Shown in pieces: positions 37,068 to 46,582 of a stretch of 64,000 bases of DNA. Source of the stretch: Lederbergia wuyishanensis (GTDB taxonomy: Bacteria; Bacillota; Bacilli; Bacillales; Bacillaceae_C); the NCBI RefSeq assembly GCF_022900255.1, contig NZ_JALIRM010000003.1, positions 1 to 64,000 on the forward strand, written 5' to 3'. The stretch's first letter is position 1. Each line of letters begins with the position of its first letter. The translations under genes were made by a program, and so were the position numbers. The notes beneath the pieces were generated by a model that was not told where the DNA came from, searched no databases, and saw only the letters and a program-made list of their open reading frames with translations.

Positions 37068-38423
37068 ATGCCAAAAAAAATATGGATTTTAATTCTCACT
37101 TCAATTTTGTGTATTTTTATTACAGCATGCAGCTCAGACAATTCATCCAAGAATAGTGACGGAAAAAGTGATGGTGAAAAAGTTACGTTAAAATTCATGT
37201 ATTGGGGAAGTGTGTTTGAAAAGCAAGCAGTAGAGAAGATGGTAAAATCCTTTGAAGAAAAAAATCCAAATATTAAAATCGATGCACAACATGTTCCTAA
37301 TGATTATGGTACGAAAATAAATACTTTAATGGCTTCAGGAGATTTGCCCGATGTTGCCTATTTAGGTGAAGGCTTAGCATTAAAATGGGCTGAAGAAGGC
37401 AAGGTTATGGATGTTACTCAATATATGTTGGAATATGATGAGTTAAAAAATCGTATCCCTGAAACGTTCTATTACTTCGATAAAGGCAAAACAATAGGTA
37501 CGAATACAGCCGGAGAAATTATGAGCCTTTTCTATAATAAAGATTTATTTGCAGAACAAGGTGTTGATTTGCCTCCTGCCGATGCGCAAAATGCTTGGGA
37601 CTGGGCAAGCTTTGTTGAAACTGCACAAAAGTTAACGCTTGATAATCAAGGTAGAAATGCACTTAGTCCTGATTTTGATGCTAAAAACATTGCACAATAT
37701 GGAATATCCTTCCCAACTTGGTGGGCTGGTTGGTATCCATTTTTACTGAGCAACGGAGGAGCAATCACGAACGAAGATGGAACGAAGTATACTCTTAACA
37801 GTCCAGAAGCGGTGGAAGTATTCCAAAACTTACAAGATTTAATGTACAAATATCATGTAGCTCCTACCCCTACGCAAAAAGAAAACATGCCTGCAACAAG
37901 TGTTCTTTTGCAAACAAAAAAGGTCGCTATGGTGATAGATGGTCATTGGAATATCCTTGATTTTGGAGAAAGTAAATTGAATTATGGAATCGGGGTCCTT
38001 CCAAAATATAAAGAAGCGAAATCGGTTATATTCGGAGCTCCAACTGTTATTTTTGCAGATACTAAGCATCCTGATGAAGCAATGAAGTTTTATCTGTTTC
38101 ACAATAATCCTGAAGAAGTAGATCTATTTGCGAAAGGGTTATGGATGCCGCTGGAAGAAAAATACTATACAGAACAGGAATATATTGATAGCTGGACAAA
38201 TAATGAGGTACACCCTCCGGAATTTAAAGAAGCGGTCGTTGACTACACAATGAATAATATAGAACCAGGTCCATCTTATAGCTTGAAAAATTTCGTAGAG
38301 ATTGATCCTGCAATTGGAGCAGGCTTAGATCCAATATGGCTAGGCAAAAAGTCAGCTAAAGATGCTTTAGATGAACTTGAAAAATCGGTTCAACCATTAC
38401 TTCAAGGGTTATATGAGCGATAA
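37068..38423 (+). CDS. ABC sugar importer, solute-binding lipoprotein
   Basis: This 451-aa receptor has lipobox ITAC (cysteine 21) and the family-1 binding fold (MYWGSVFEKQ near the start, DLPDVAYLGEG, LFYNKDLFAEQG, ending with a helical lid). GGGGGA precedes the ATG. It belongs to the importer whose two permeases follow. Ligand: presumably L-arabinofuranosyl oligosaccharides, because GH127 genes flank the operon on both sides. Confidence 0.87.
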   Translation: MPKKIWILILTSILCIFITACSSDNSSKNSDGKSDGEKVTLKFMYWGSVFEKQAVEKMVKSFEEKNPNIKIDAQHVPNDYGTKINTLMASGDLPDVAYLGEGLALKWAEEGKVMDVTQYMLEYDELKNRIPETFYYFDKGKTIGTNTAGEIMSLFYNKDLFAEQGVDLPPADAQNAWDWASFVETAQKLTLDNQGRNALSPDFDAKNIAQYGISFPTWWAGWYPFLLSNGGAITNEDGTKYTLNSPEAVEVFQNLQDLMYKYHVAPTPTQKENMPATSVLLQTKKVAMVIDGHWNILDFGESKLNYGIGVLPKYKEAKSVIFGAPTVIFADTKHPDEAMKFYLFHNNPEEVDLFAKGLWMPLEEKYYTEQEYIDSWTNNEVHPPEFKEAVVDYTMNNIEPGPSYSLKNFVEIDPAIGAGLDPIWLGKKSAKDALDELEKSVQPLLQGLYER

Positions 38424-38431
38424 AAAATGAG

Positions 38432-38463
38432 GACAGGAGGAATACTTTTCTTCCTGTCTCTTT
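38432..38463 (+). terminator. Intra-operon hairpin after the binding-protein gene
   Basis: GACAGGAGGAA (38432-38442) pairs with TTCTTCCTGTC (38448-38458) with one wobble pair, followed by TCTTT. It resembles in position the hairpins at 12317 and 59039 and likely reduces permease expression. Confidence 0.55.
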
Positions 38464-38480
38464 AAAAGGAGGGAATGCTT

Positions 38481-39392
38481 TTGAACGTGAAGAAGAACAA
38501 AAGATCAGGTTTATATGTTTCAGAACGAAGATGGGGAATTCTTCTTGCGTTGCCTGCTATATTAGGATTTTTCATTTTTACACTTGGACCAATGGTTGCT
38601 TCACTTTTTTTTAGCCTTACGGACTGGAAAATAGGGGGAGAATTTACTTTTATAGGTTTAGAAAACTATAAAACAATGTTTACCGAGGATCCTCTTTTCA
38701 AAAAATCACTTGGTGCTACTCTCTATTATTCATTGGGTAGTGTTCCACTTGTTATAATAGTAGCCTTTATAGTGTCTCTATTACTCAATCAAAAAGTAAA
38801 AGGTCTATCTATTTTCCGGACAATCTATTACCTTCCCGTTATTGTGCCAAGTATCGCAAGCACGATGTTATGGTTATGGATTTTTAATCCTGATTTTGGA
38901 TTGTTTAATTCCATGTTAAAAATGATGGGAATGCCTGGTTTGCAATGGATTTATGATGAGAAGACCGCTGTTCCTTCCCTTATCCTAATGAGTACTTGGG
39001 GAATCGGAAATTCTGCAGTGATTTTTCTTGCAGGGCTGCAAGGAATTCCTACTCATTTGTTCGAGGCTGTTGATATTGATGGTGGGAATGCGTTTCATAA
39101 ACTTTTATATGTGACGATTCCTACTATGACGCCAACCATCTTTTTTAATTTAATCATGTCCTTAATAGGAACATTACAAGTGTTTAATGAAGCTTATATT
39201 ATGACAAATGGCGGGCCGAATAATTCTACTTTATTCTATGTTTATTATTTGTTTAGAACTGCTTTTCAGGAAACGAAAATGGGTTATGCAAGTGCACTTG
39301 CTTGGGTTCTCTTTTTGATCATTATGGTTCTAACCTTAATCGTATTTAAAAGCTCTAAAAGCTGGGTTTATTACGAAGGCGGTGACAAATGA
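38481..39392 (+). CDS. ABC sugar importer, permease (MalF/UgpA type)
   Basis: Six membrane helices and a degenerate EAA loop (LFEAVDIDGGNAFHKLLYVT). The frame is open from ATG 38475, but the TTG at 38481 has GGAGG eight bases upstream and is the better start, giving 303 aa. No ATPase gene is in this operon. The next permease overlaps by 4 bases. Confidence 0.9.
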   Translation: MNVKKNKRSGLYVSERRWGILLALPAILGFFIFTLGPMVASLFFSLTDWKIGGEFTFIGLENYKTMFTEDPLFKKSLGATLYYSLGSVPLVIIVAFIVSLLLNQKVKGLSIFRTIYYLPVIVPSIASTMLWLWIFNPDFGLFNSMLKMMGMPGLQWIYDEKTAVPSLILMSTWGIGNSAVIFLAGLQGIPTHLFEAVDIDGGNAFHKLLYVTIPTMTPTIFFNLIMSLIGTLQVFNEAYIMTNGGPNNSTLFYVYYLFRTAFQETKMGYASALAWVLFLIIMVLTLIVFKSSKSWVYYEGGDK

Positions 39393-40288
39393 TGAATGGT
39401 GAATCCAATGTTAGTCTTAGCAATAAAACAAGTCCTCAAATGATTAAGGTGAGGAGAAAAAAGAAGATTTCTATTTGGCGAATCCTTGTGTATATCATTT
39501 TGATTGCGGGAAGTATTATCATGCTGTTTCCTTTTGCTTGGTTGCTAAGAAGTTCATTAATGGGAACTGCTCAAATCTTTACGTTTCCGCCTGAATGGGT
39601 TCCAAGACCTTTTGTGTGGAGTAATTACTCTGAATCCCTGACTATTGTTCCGTTTCATAAATACTTTTTAAACACGATGACGATTGAATTTTTTGCTGTC
39701 AGTGGAGTTTTGATCTCTAGTACTGTTAGTGCTTATAGCTTCGCACGATTGCGTTGGCCAGGTAGAGACATCATTTTTGCTTGCGTCCTTAGTACAATGA
39801 TGTTGCCTTATGCAGTTACGCTCATTCCTGTTTTTATGGGGTGGAAGGCTCTTGGAGCTGTTAATACAATTTTGCCACTTACGGTTCCTGCGTGGTTTGG
39901 TGGTGGGGCTTTTAATATTTTCTTATTGCGACAATTCTTTAGAACGATCCCAAGGGAATTGGATGAAGCAGCTTATATAGATGGTGCCTCTCCATTAAAG
40001 GTCCTTGTAACCGTCATCATTCCATTATCAAAACCGGCGATTATTGTAGTTGCCTTATTTACATTCATCGGTGCTTGGAATGACTTTTTGGGACCGTTAA
40101 TATATTTGAACGATGACTCAAAGTTCACGTTAGCTTTAGGACTGGCTTCCTTTAAAGGAATGTACAATGCTCAATGGGGATATTTAATGGCGGCATCTGC
40201 AACGATTGTCGCTCCGATTATTGTTTTATTCTTTTTTATGCAACGCTATTTTATTGAAGGAATTGCTTTGACGGGAACAAAAGGTTAA
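39389..40288 (+). CDS. ABC sugar importer, permease (MalG/UgpE type)
   Basis: The second permease, 299 aa, with an extended basic N-terminus (VRRKKK, about 21-26), six membrane helices and the EAA loop LDEAAYIDGASPLKVLVTVI. It overlaps the previous gene (ATGA). About 200 bases without other clear features separate it from the GH127 gene at 40486, which still lies in the same direction. Confidence 0.9.
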   Translation: MMNGESNVSLSNKTSPQMIKVRRKKKISIWRILVYIILIAGSIIMLFPFAWLLRSSLMGTAQIFTFPPEWVPRPFVWSNYSESLTIVPFHKYFLNTMTIEFFAVSGVLISSTVSAYSFARLRWPGRDIIFACVLSTMMLPYAVTLIPVFMGWKALGAVNTILPLTVPAWFGGGAFNIFLLRQFFRTIPRELDEAAYIDGASPLKVLVTVIIPLSKPAIIVVALFTFIGAWNDFLGPLIYLNDDSKFTLALGLASFKGMYNAQWGYLMAASATIVAPIIVLFFFMQRYFIEGIALTGTKG

Positions 40289-40485
40289 GAGTATGCGAGG
40301 AAACTAAACAATAAACCAATTAGAAGGATGGCCTTTTTTAGTTAAATGATGAAATTCTAGTTAGAAATGATGAAATTTTTCGGGAAATTGTTTAGATCTT
40401 TGCTCGGTTTGATGATCTTCTTATGTTAATTGGTGAATTCAAGACAAGAATTGATGAAAATGATAAAAGGTAGGGAGGAAATAGA

Positions 40486-42390
40486 ATGATTACAAAACAA
40501 CTTATAAAATATAAACCGCTTTCTTTTACAGATGTGGCAATTAATGATTCGTTTTGGGCGAAAAAAATAGAGGTTAACCGCAAACAGACGATTCCTTTTC
40601 AATATCAACAATGTAAGACGACAGGTAGAATTGATGCATTTCGACTAGATTGGAAGCCAGGGGTAGAGCCTGTGCCTCATATTTTTTGGGAATCAGATGT
40701 AGCAAAGTGGATTGAGGCCGCTAGTTACAGTTTAGCCACACATCCTGACAAAGAACTAGACGCCTTATTAGATGAAGTAATTGAAATAATTGCTGGTGCT
40801 CAGCAGCCGGATGGATATTTGAACGTTTATTTTACTGTTGTTGAACCTGAGAAAAGATGGACGGATTTACGTGATGCACATGAATTATATTGTGCGGGAC
40901 ACTTAATTGAAGCTGGTATTGCTCATTTTAAAGCCACGGGAAAGAGAACATTATTTGATGTTATATGTAAGTACGCGGATTATATTGATACTGTATTTGG
41001 GTTAGAAGAGGGTAAAAAGAGAGGTTATTGTGGGCATCAGGAAATCGAATTAGCTTTAGTGAAATTATATAGAGTTACAGATAATGAAAAGTATTTGAGG
41101 TTGAGCCAATATTTTATTGATGAAAGAGGAAAACAGCCCCATTATTTTGATTTAGAGAAAAAAATACAGCCAGGATTTTTTGATGCCTTTATGAATAGTC
41201 ATCAAGATAGGAATGCCTATAATCAATCTCATAAACCGGTGAGGGAACAAGATAAAGTGGTTGGACATGCGGTGCGGGCATTATATATGTACTCTGCGAT
41301 GGCTGATCTTGCTGGCGAGCTTGGAGATGAAAGTCTGCTTCAGGCTAGCGAACGCTTGTGGGATAACCTTCATAATAAAAATATGTATATTACAGGTGGA
41401 ATAGGCTCAACTCGTGCAAATGAAGGGTTTACTTTCGATTATGATTTACCTAATGAAACAGCATATGGTGAAACATGCGCAGCGGTTGCAGTTGTTTTCT
41501 GGAATCATCGCTTGTTGCAGCTTGACTGCGATGGAAAGTATGCAGATGCATTGGAACGTGCTCTTTATAATGGAGTAATCAGTGGAATTTCATTGGATGG
41601 GAAGAAGTTTTTTTATGAAAATCCTTTGGCAAGCCTAGGGAATGTGCATAGAAGAGATTGGTTTGGGTGTGCATGCTGCCCTCCGAACGTTGCTAGATTG
41701 TTAGCTTCATTAGGAGAATATATATATTCCCAGAACGAACATGAAATTGCGACTCATTTGTATGTAGAAGGAAGCGGAAAATTTAACATACAAGGTCAAG
41801 AAGTTATTTTACATCAGAAAACGAACTATCCTTGGGATGGAGAGATTAATTTTACGTTTGAATTACAAACACCGCAGAAATTCGGTCTTAAACTGAGAAT
41901 ACCGGAATGGTGTCAAGATGCGCTATTAGAAGTAAACGGAGAGAATGTTGAAATTCCTGATAAGCTTGTGAAAGGGTATGTGACGATTGAAAAAGAATGG
42001 TCAAGTGATGATACAGTAAAGCTCATTTTAGCCATGCCAGCTCAACGTTTTTATTCCAATCCAAAAGTACGCCAAAATATTAATCACATTGCAATCCAAA
42101 AAGGACCGGTTGTCTATTGCTTAGAATCCACTGACAATATCGAATCCCTTCAAAAAATTAGCGTATGTAGAGATAGTGGTTTTGTTGAAGAATTCGTTCC
42201 TGAGCTACTTGATGGAGTTGTTAAAATTAGTGGTAAAGGAAAGGTAATGGAGGATAATGATTGGGATAGCAAACTCTATAGACCTGTGAAACCTAATGTT
42301 TCTCCTTTTACATTTACTGCAGTTCCTTACTATGCGTGGGATAACCGTGAGCCGGGACAGATGAGAGTCTGGATACAGGAGATAGGTTGA
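40486..42390 (+). CDS. Beta-L-arabinofuranosidase, GH127 (HypBA1 type)
   Basis: GH127 enzymes release L-arabinose from beta-linked arabinofuranosides, as found on plant hydroxyproline-rich glycoproteins, using a zinc-bound cysteine nucleophile. All active-site elements of HypBA1 are present with matching spacing: E313 (ANEGF), E329 and C331 (GETC), and C397-C398 (CACCPPN). E313 and E329 are 16 residues apart, as E322 and E338 are in HypBA1. At 634 aa it has near-normal length (HypBA1 658 aa). There is no signal peptide, so hydrolysis follows import. AGGGAGG precedes the ATG. It closes the importer operon. Confidence 0.9.
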   Translation: MITKQLIKYKPLSFTDVAINDSFWAKKIEVNRKQTIPFQYQQCKTTGRIDAFRLDWKPGVEPVPHIFWESDVAKWIEAASYSLATHPDKELDALLDEVIEIIAGAQQPDGYLNVYFTVVEPEKRWTDLRDAHELYCAGHLIEAGIAHFKATGKRTLFDVICKYADYIDTVFGLEEGKKRGYCGHQEIELALVKLYRVTDNEKYLRLSQYFIDERGKQPHYFDLEKKIQPGFFDAFMNSHQDRNAYNQSHKPVREQDKVVGHAVRALYMYSAMADLAGELGDESLLQASERLWDNLHNKNMYITGGIGSTRANEGFTFDYDLPNETAYGETCAAVAVVFWNHRLLQLDCDGKYADALERALYNGVISGISLDGKKFFYENPLASLGNVHRRDWFGCACCPPNVARLLASLGEYIYSQNEHEIATHLYVEGSGKFNIQGQEVILHQKTNYPWDGEINFTFELQTPQKFGLKLRIPEWCQDALLEVNGENVEIPDKLVKGYVTIEKEWSSDDTVKLILAMPAQRFYSNPKVRQNINHIAIQKGPVVYCLESTDNIESLQKISVCRDSGFVEEFVPELLDGVVKISGKGKVMEDNDWDSKLYRPVKPNVSPFTFTAVPYYAWDNREPGQMRVWIQEIG

Positions 42391-42429
42391 AGCTAAAACA
42401 GGCTATGTGAAAAGTTGGTGTTTGATAGG

Positions 42430-42539
42430 GTGACATATGAAGCAATGAACATGCTATTTCAATTTGGCATTTTTCTGGCTTCACCTTTAGCGAAAGTGTA
42501 GCTATGATTGCACTAGTCACCAATAGAAAAAAGAAGTAA
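42430..42539 (+). pseudogene. Frameshifted holin-like type I toxin (TxpA/BsrE-like)
   Basis: A GTG at 42430 opens MTYEAMNMLFQFGIFLA, the usual start of the short hydrophobic holin-like toxins (YEA-x-x-x-x-x-FG pattern). That frame stops at 42498-42500. Another frame, displaced by one base, then gives AMIALVTNRKKK and stops at 42537, the usual lysine-rich toxin tail. One missing base at about 42490-42500 explains both halves. The stop codon lies in the left arm of the hairpin of element B, as in other such loci. Confidence 0.6.
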
Positions 42540-42671
42540 CTGCCCACCGCTCTCACCAGAGTCAGGCCGTTACTTCTTTTGTTAAAACTCTATAGCCAAC
42601 TGGCCAGCAAATCTTGAAGCTGCAAGTAGTTTCTACTCCGACCAAGTTTTCTCTCGGTCTTTTTTATTATA
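42532..42671 (+). repeat. Dispersed two-hairpin element, copy B (toxin mRNA 3' end and antitoxin region)
   Basis: Hairpin 1 is AGAAGTAAC (42532-42540) with GTTACTTCT (42569-42577), with a T-tract on both strands. The conserved octamer variant GTAGTTTC is at 42626-42633. Hairpin 2 is GACCAAG (42640-42646) with CTCGGTC (42653-42659), then six T. ATTATA (42666-42671) follows, which is TATAAT on the minus strand. This fits a toxin mRNA ending at hairpin 2 and a convergent antisense RNA running from about 42658 to hairpin 1. Confidence 0.6.
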
Positions 42672-43161
42672 TATCTATCATACATAAAGATTAAAAATTT
42701 TTGTGTAATGTTGTCTAGATGTCCTTAAAGTTCCATACCGTAATAAATGACGTTTCTTCACCACCTTTTCTGAGGAACAATAAGTTGAAAAAAAAGTACA
42801 AGATTAGAGTGAATCGTTTCCTCTAACGAAGCCATTTGAGTATAAAAAAGTTATTTATAAAATAGCCTATTTCGAACATTCGGTGTAATATTTATGATGT
42901 TGGCACTTTTTAGTAAAGAGGAAAAATAATAAATTTAAATCGTAAGCGAAGATGGAAAATAGCTGAATCGAAAAGGTGAGTCTCAGCCTTTTCTTTGTCG
43001 ATTTAAGGACATCGCCATTTCAACGTGATTAATAGATTAAAACTTTAATTGAAGCGGATTCATTCTCTTTTGCTTGGAAAAGGGTCTTTTTTGGATTGGT
43101 TAGTCCGTATTATTAGGAGTGTCCTCACCAACGGGAACATCATAGAAAAGGAAGCGTACAT
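42672..43161. other. Intergenic region, no gene seen
   Basis: No supported reading frame. A hairpin ATCGA-AAAGG/CCTTTT-TCGAT lies at about 42986-43023. A TTTTTAGTAAAG at about 42907-42918 resembles the operator motif upstream of 11058 by one or two changes. Confidence 0.45.
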
Positions 43162-44325
43162 ATGAATCAAAAACCGTTATTTTGGAATTTAAAAGGATTT
43201 TTATTTTTAGTTGGGTCGATGAATACCTTTGTAATCAGCTATTTACCGCTTTATTTTAAGAATTTGGGATTAACTACTTCTGAAATTGGAATGTTTTTGG
43301 CGCTTGGTACATTTGCCGGTCTTATTGGACAGCCATTTTGGGGACTGATTAGCGATAAATACAAAACGGTTAAAAAGATTGTGATCGTGGTTGTTCTCGG
43401 AAGTATTCTTGGTCTCGTGTGGATATTTCAGCTATCTCATATTGGCTGGATTTTTGTTGCGGGCTCGTTCTTTTTTCTTTTTTATAATGCCATTTTTCCC
43501 TTATCAGAAAACTTAACAAAACGGCTTGCAGACCAGAACGGGGTGTCTTTTGGCTCCATACGTTCATGGGCTGCCATCGGATTTGCCTTAATTTCCCTTA
43601 TAAGCGGATTCTTATTTGCAAAAATAGGAATTCAATACCTTGCTTATCCAATGATATTCATAGGGATTTTGTTATTTTTGTTAAGCTTGCGGTTGAAAGA
43701 TGCAAAAACAGGAACAGAAAAAATGGACTTTAAGAAGATGGGAGCCTTTTTCAAAAACCCGACTTTATTGCTTTTTTTCTTTGTTGTTTCGTTTATTACC
43801 TTAACCCATCGTATGAATGACAGCTTTATCAGCTTGTATTTATTTGATATTGGTGGAGATGAGACACTTGTGGGTTGGCTGTGGTTTATTGGTGTATCGA
43901 GTGAAGCGATTATGTTTTTAACAGCGACTCTTTGGTTCCGTCCCCAAAAACCAATTCACTATATCATCCTTGCTGGATTTCTATATATGGGACGTTGGAT
44001 CGTCATTGGCTTTATTTCCAATCCGTTCATCCTCCTCATCGTCCAATCCTTGCACGGAGTTTGCTATGTGATTTTATTTATGGGAGCGATTGAGTATTTG
44101 TATAAACGGCTTCCGGTAGAAATGCAGGCAACCGGTCATATGGCTTTCATGATCATTGTGTTTGGTGTGACGGGAATTATTGGTAACTTCGCAGGTGGAT
44201 TTGTGTTTGATACTTATGGAGGCTCAACTCTATATTTTCTTATGGCCGCTTCTACTTTTATGGGCATCGCTGGCTTAGTTTATTTTAACGTTAAAAAGGT
44301 GCGTTCAGCTGGAATGGGTGAATAA
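43162..44325 (+). CDS. MFS transporter (sugar/nucleoside-permease-like)
   Basis: This 387-aa protein has twelve predicted membrane helices. It begins with an N-terminal FLFLVGSMNTFVISYLPLYF helix and has the MFS loop motif GLISDKYKTVKK between helices 2 and 3. The overall pattern resembles the LacY/NupG-like MFS_1 group (MFS_1_like) that moves sugars or nucleosides with protons. AAAGGAAG precedes the ATG. A terminator follows. It may bring in the substrate for the oxidoreductase genes downstream, but they are separated from it. Confidence 0.82.
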   Translation: MNQKPLFWNLKGFLFLVGSMNTFVISYLPLYFKNLGLTTSEIGMFLALGTFAGLIGQPFWGLISDKYKTVKKIVIVVVLGSILGLVWIFQLSHIGWIFVAGSFFFLFYNAIFPLSENLTKRLADQNGVSFGSIRSWAAIGFALISLISGFLFAKIGIQYLAYPMIFIGILLFLLSLRLKDAKTGTEKMDFKKMGAFFKNPTLLLFFFVVSFITLTHRMNDSFISLYLFDIGGDETLVGWLWFIGVSSEAIMFLTATLWFRPQKPIHYIILAGFLYMGRWIVIGFISNPFILLIVQSLHGVCYVILFMGAIEYLYKRLPVEMQATGHMAFMIIVFGVTGIIGNFAGGFVFDTYGGSTLYFLMAASTFMGIAGLVYFNVKKVRSAGMGE

Positions 44326-44480
44326 GTGGAAAATGGAGAATTACATGGTATTTGGGTCAGCCTCCTACTTTTACAAACAATTTGCAGTTCAATGGAAAAT
44401 GCGGTAAATAAATTCAGCTGATCTTACAAAATTAAATGGAATTTTTCATAGGTTTAAACTAATATGATTTACTTGCTGAA

Positions 44481-44520
44481 AAAAATGTACCTATATTTTT
44501 AGATTGGGTACATTTTTCTT
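44481..44520 (+). terminator. Terminator after the MFS gene
   Basis: AAAAATGTACC (44481-44491) and GGTACATTTTT (44507-44517) pair perfectly and end in T5. About 150 bases of featureless DNA separate it from the MFS stop. Confidence 0.75.
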
Positions 44521-44631
44521 TTATGTGATTATTAAAGGATATTAGTATTTAACATAGAATTTCTATATAAGAGGATAGTTTTTCAACTAAAATGAAGGCG
44601 TTTTAATTTATTCTTAGAGGGAGTGTACCAT

Positions 44632-45675
44632 ATGTCAGACAAAATGAAGTTCGCAATTGTAGGTGCTGGTGTGATTGCTCCGTTTCACGCGAAGGCAATA
44701 ACAGCTAATGAAAAGGCTGAATTAGTTGCTATCTGTGATACGGGAAAAGAAAAGGCGGATAGTCTTGCTGAGGAATTTTCAGTTTCTAAAACGTATACCG
44801 ATTATGAGAAAATGTTTAGGGAAGAAGAGATTGATATTGTTTCCGTTTGTGTGCCAAGCGGACTTCATTCCGAGGTGACCATTGCGGGGGCAAAGGCGGG
44901 AATCCATGTCCTTTGTGAAAAGCCTTTAGATATCACAAGTGAAAAAATGACTGCGATGATTAAGGCATGCAGGGAACATAATGTGAAATTGGGGTGTGTT
45001 TTTCAAAGAAGAACGTTAGATGCTGCGGTCATTACGCGTAAAGCGATTCAAGAAGGTAAGTTAGGGAAGCTTGTACTAGGTGACGCGTATTTAAAATATT
45101 ATCGAAGTCCTGAATATTATGCGAGTGCTGGATGGAGAGGGACTTGGGAATTGGATGGGGGCGGTGCTCTGATGAATCAAGGAGTACATGGGATAGACCT
45201 GATCCAATGGATGGTTGGAGATGTCGACTCTGTATTTGCCTATACTGCTCCGTTAGTTAGAGATATTGAAGTAGAAGATACTGCGGTAATTGCGGTCAAA
45301 TATAAAAATGGAGCATTCGGAGTCATTCAAGGGACCACTTCTGTTTACCCTGGGCAGGAAACTAGATTTGAAATCCATGGGGAAAATGGTTCGATCATTT
45401 TTTCAGATAGTGGTTTTCAACAATGGACATTCCTTGATGGTGATAACGAGATTCCGCAAGTTGAAAATGTAGAAGGTGGAGGCAGCGATCCTAAGGCAAT
45501 TTCGGATGAAGGACATTTTGTTTTTGTCGAAGATATGATTCAGGCTGTTACTGACAATCGAGAACCTCTTGTACCAGGTGAGGAAGCGCGCAAAGCAGTT
45601 GATTTAATTCTAGCAATCTATGAATCCTCGAGAACAGGAAAAGAAGTAAAAGTAGGAGCTGATTCTCTTGAGTAA
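44632..45675 (+). CDS. Gfo/Idh/MocA-family NAD(P)-dependent sugar dehydrogenase
   Basis: The N-terminal Rossmann fold has FAIVGAGVIAPFHAKAI, and the catalytic lysine lies in the family motif CEKPLD (about residue 97). The C-terminal half is the usual substrate-binding beta-sheet domain (WELDGGGALMNQGVHGIDLI). These enzymes oxidise sugar or inositol hydroxyls. GGGAGTG precedes the ATG at 44632, giving 347 aa; the frame extends upstream without a better start. It heads a five-gene operon with overlapping ends that continues to NagA. Confidence 0.88.
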   Translation: MSDKMKFAIVGAGVIAPFHAKAITANEKAELVAICDTGKEKADSLAEEFSVSKTYTDYEKMFREEEIDIVSVCVPSGLHSEVTIAGAKAGIHVLCEKPLDITSEKMTAMIKACREHNVKLGCVFQRRTLDAAVITRKAIQEGKLGKLVLGDAYLKYYRSPEYYASAGWRGTWELDGGGALMNQGVHGIDLIQWMVGDVDSVFAYTAPLVRDIEVEDTAVIAVKYKNGAFGVIQGTTSVYPGQETRFEIHGENGSIIFSDSGFQQWTFLDGDNEIPQVENVEGGGSDPKAISDEGHFVFVEDMIQAVTDNREPLVPGEEARKAVDLILAIYESSRTGKEVKVGADSLE

Positions 45676-46567
45676 CATTAAAATTGGAATGATAGGATTA
45701 GACACCTCACACGTGATAGCTTTTACAAAGCTTCTCAATGGCAAGCAACATGAACATCATGTTCCAGGAGGAGAAGTTGTTGTAGCATTTCCGGGCGGAT
45801 CTAAAGATATGGAATTTAGTTACACTCGTGTGGAAGGGTTTACGGAGGAGATGCGTAATGATTTTGGCATCAGGATTGTTCAGTCTCCTGAAGAAGTTGC
45901 GGAACAAAGCGATGCGATATTGCTAGAATCCGTTGATGGCCGTGTTCATCTTGAGCAATTTCGTAAAATTGCATCGTTTGGAAAGCCAACATTTATTGAT
46001 AAGCCAATTGCTACAACGACGGAAGATGCAAAGAAAATTTTTCAATTAACTGAGGAATTTGGGACTCCTGTTATGAGTAGTTCCTCGCTTAGATATTCGG
46101 AAGGGTTAACGGCAGGCATTGAAAATAATGAAAGCGGTGCAATTTTCGGTGTAGATTGCTATGGACCATTGGCGATGGAACCAACACACGGATTGTTCTG
46201 GTATGGAGTACATACGGTAGAAATGCTTTACAAAGTGTTTGGTCCTGGGTGCGAGAAAGTAAAGGTTACGAAAAACGATGACCATGATTTAATTGTCGGA
46301 GAATGGAAGGATGGCAGGATTGGTACCGTGCGCGGAAATCGAAAAGGAAATAATTCGTTTGGTGCATTGATTCATAGGGAAAAAGGTACGCAATTTGTCG
46401 ATGTGAATGCTGATAAAACACCTTTTTATGCAACACTTTTGGAAGAGATTATCCAATTTTTTAAAACAGGTAAATCACCAATTAACCACTTAGAAACATT
46501 AGAGATTACGAGGTTTTTAGAGGCGGCAGGCGAAAGTGGTGAAACGGGAAAAACTGTGAAACTATAG
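45668..46567 (+). CDS. Gfo/Idh/MocA-like oxidoreductase, divergent
   Basis: This 299-aa protein starts with a variant Rossmann motif (IGMIGLDTSHVIAFTKLL) and has FIDKPIATT in place of the usual EKP motif, so the lysine is kept. The C-terminal domain is short compared with typical members (usually 330-370 aa). The TTG start has GGAG nine bases upstream and overlaps the previous gene by 8 bases. It probably works with the first dehydrogenase, perhaps as the reverse step of an oxidation-reduction pair, which is inferred. Confidence 0.75.
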   Translation: MSNIKIGMIGLDTSHVIAFTKLLNGKQHEHHVPGGEVVVAFPGGSKDMEFSYTRVEGFTEEMRNDFGIRIVQSPEEVAEQSDAILLESVDGRVHLEQFRKIASFGKPTFIDKPIATTTEDAKKIFQLTEEFGTPVMSSSSLRYSEGLTAGIENNESGAIFGVDCYGPLAMEPTHGLFWYGVHTVEMLYKVFGPGCEKVKVTKNDDHDLIVGEWKDGRIGTVRGNRKGNNSFGALIHREKGTQFVDVNADKTPFYATLLEEIIQFFKTGKSPINHLETLEITRFLEAAGESGETGKTVKL

Positions 46568-46582
46568 ACTGGAGTGAATACA

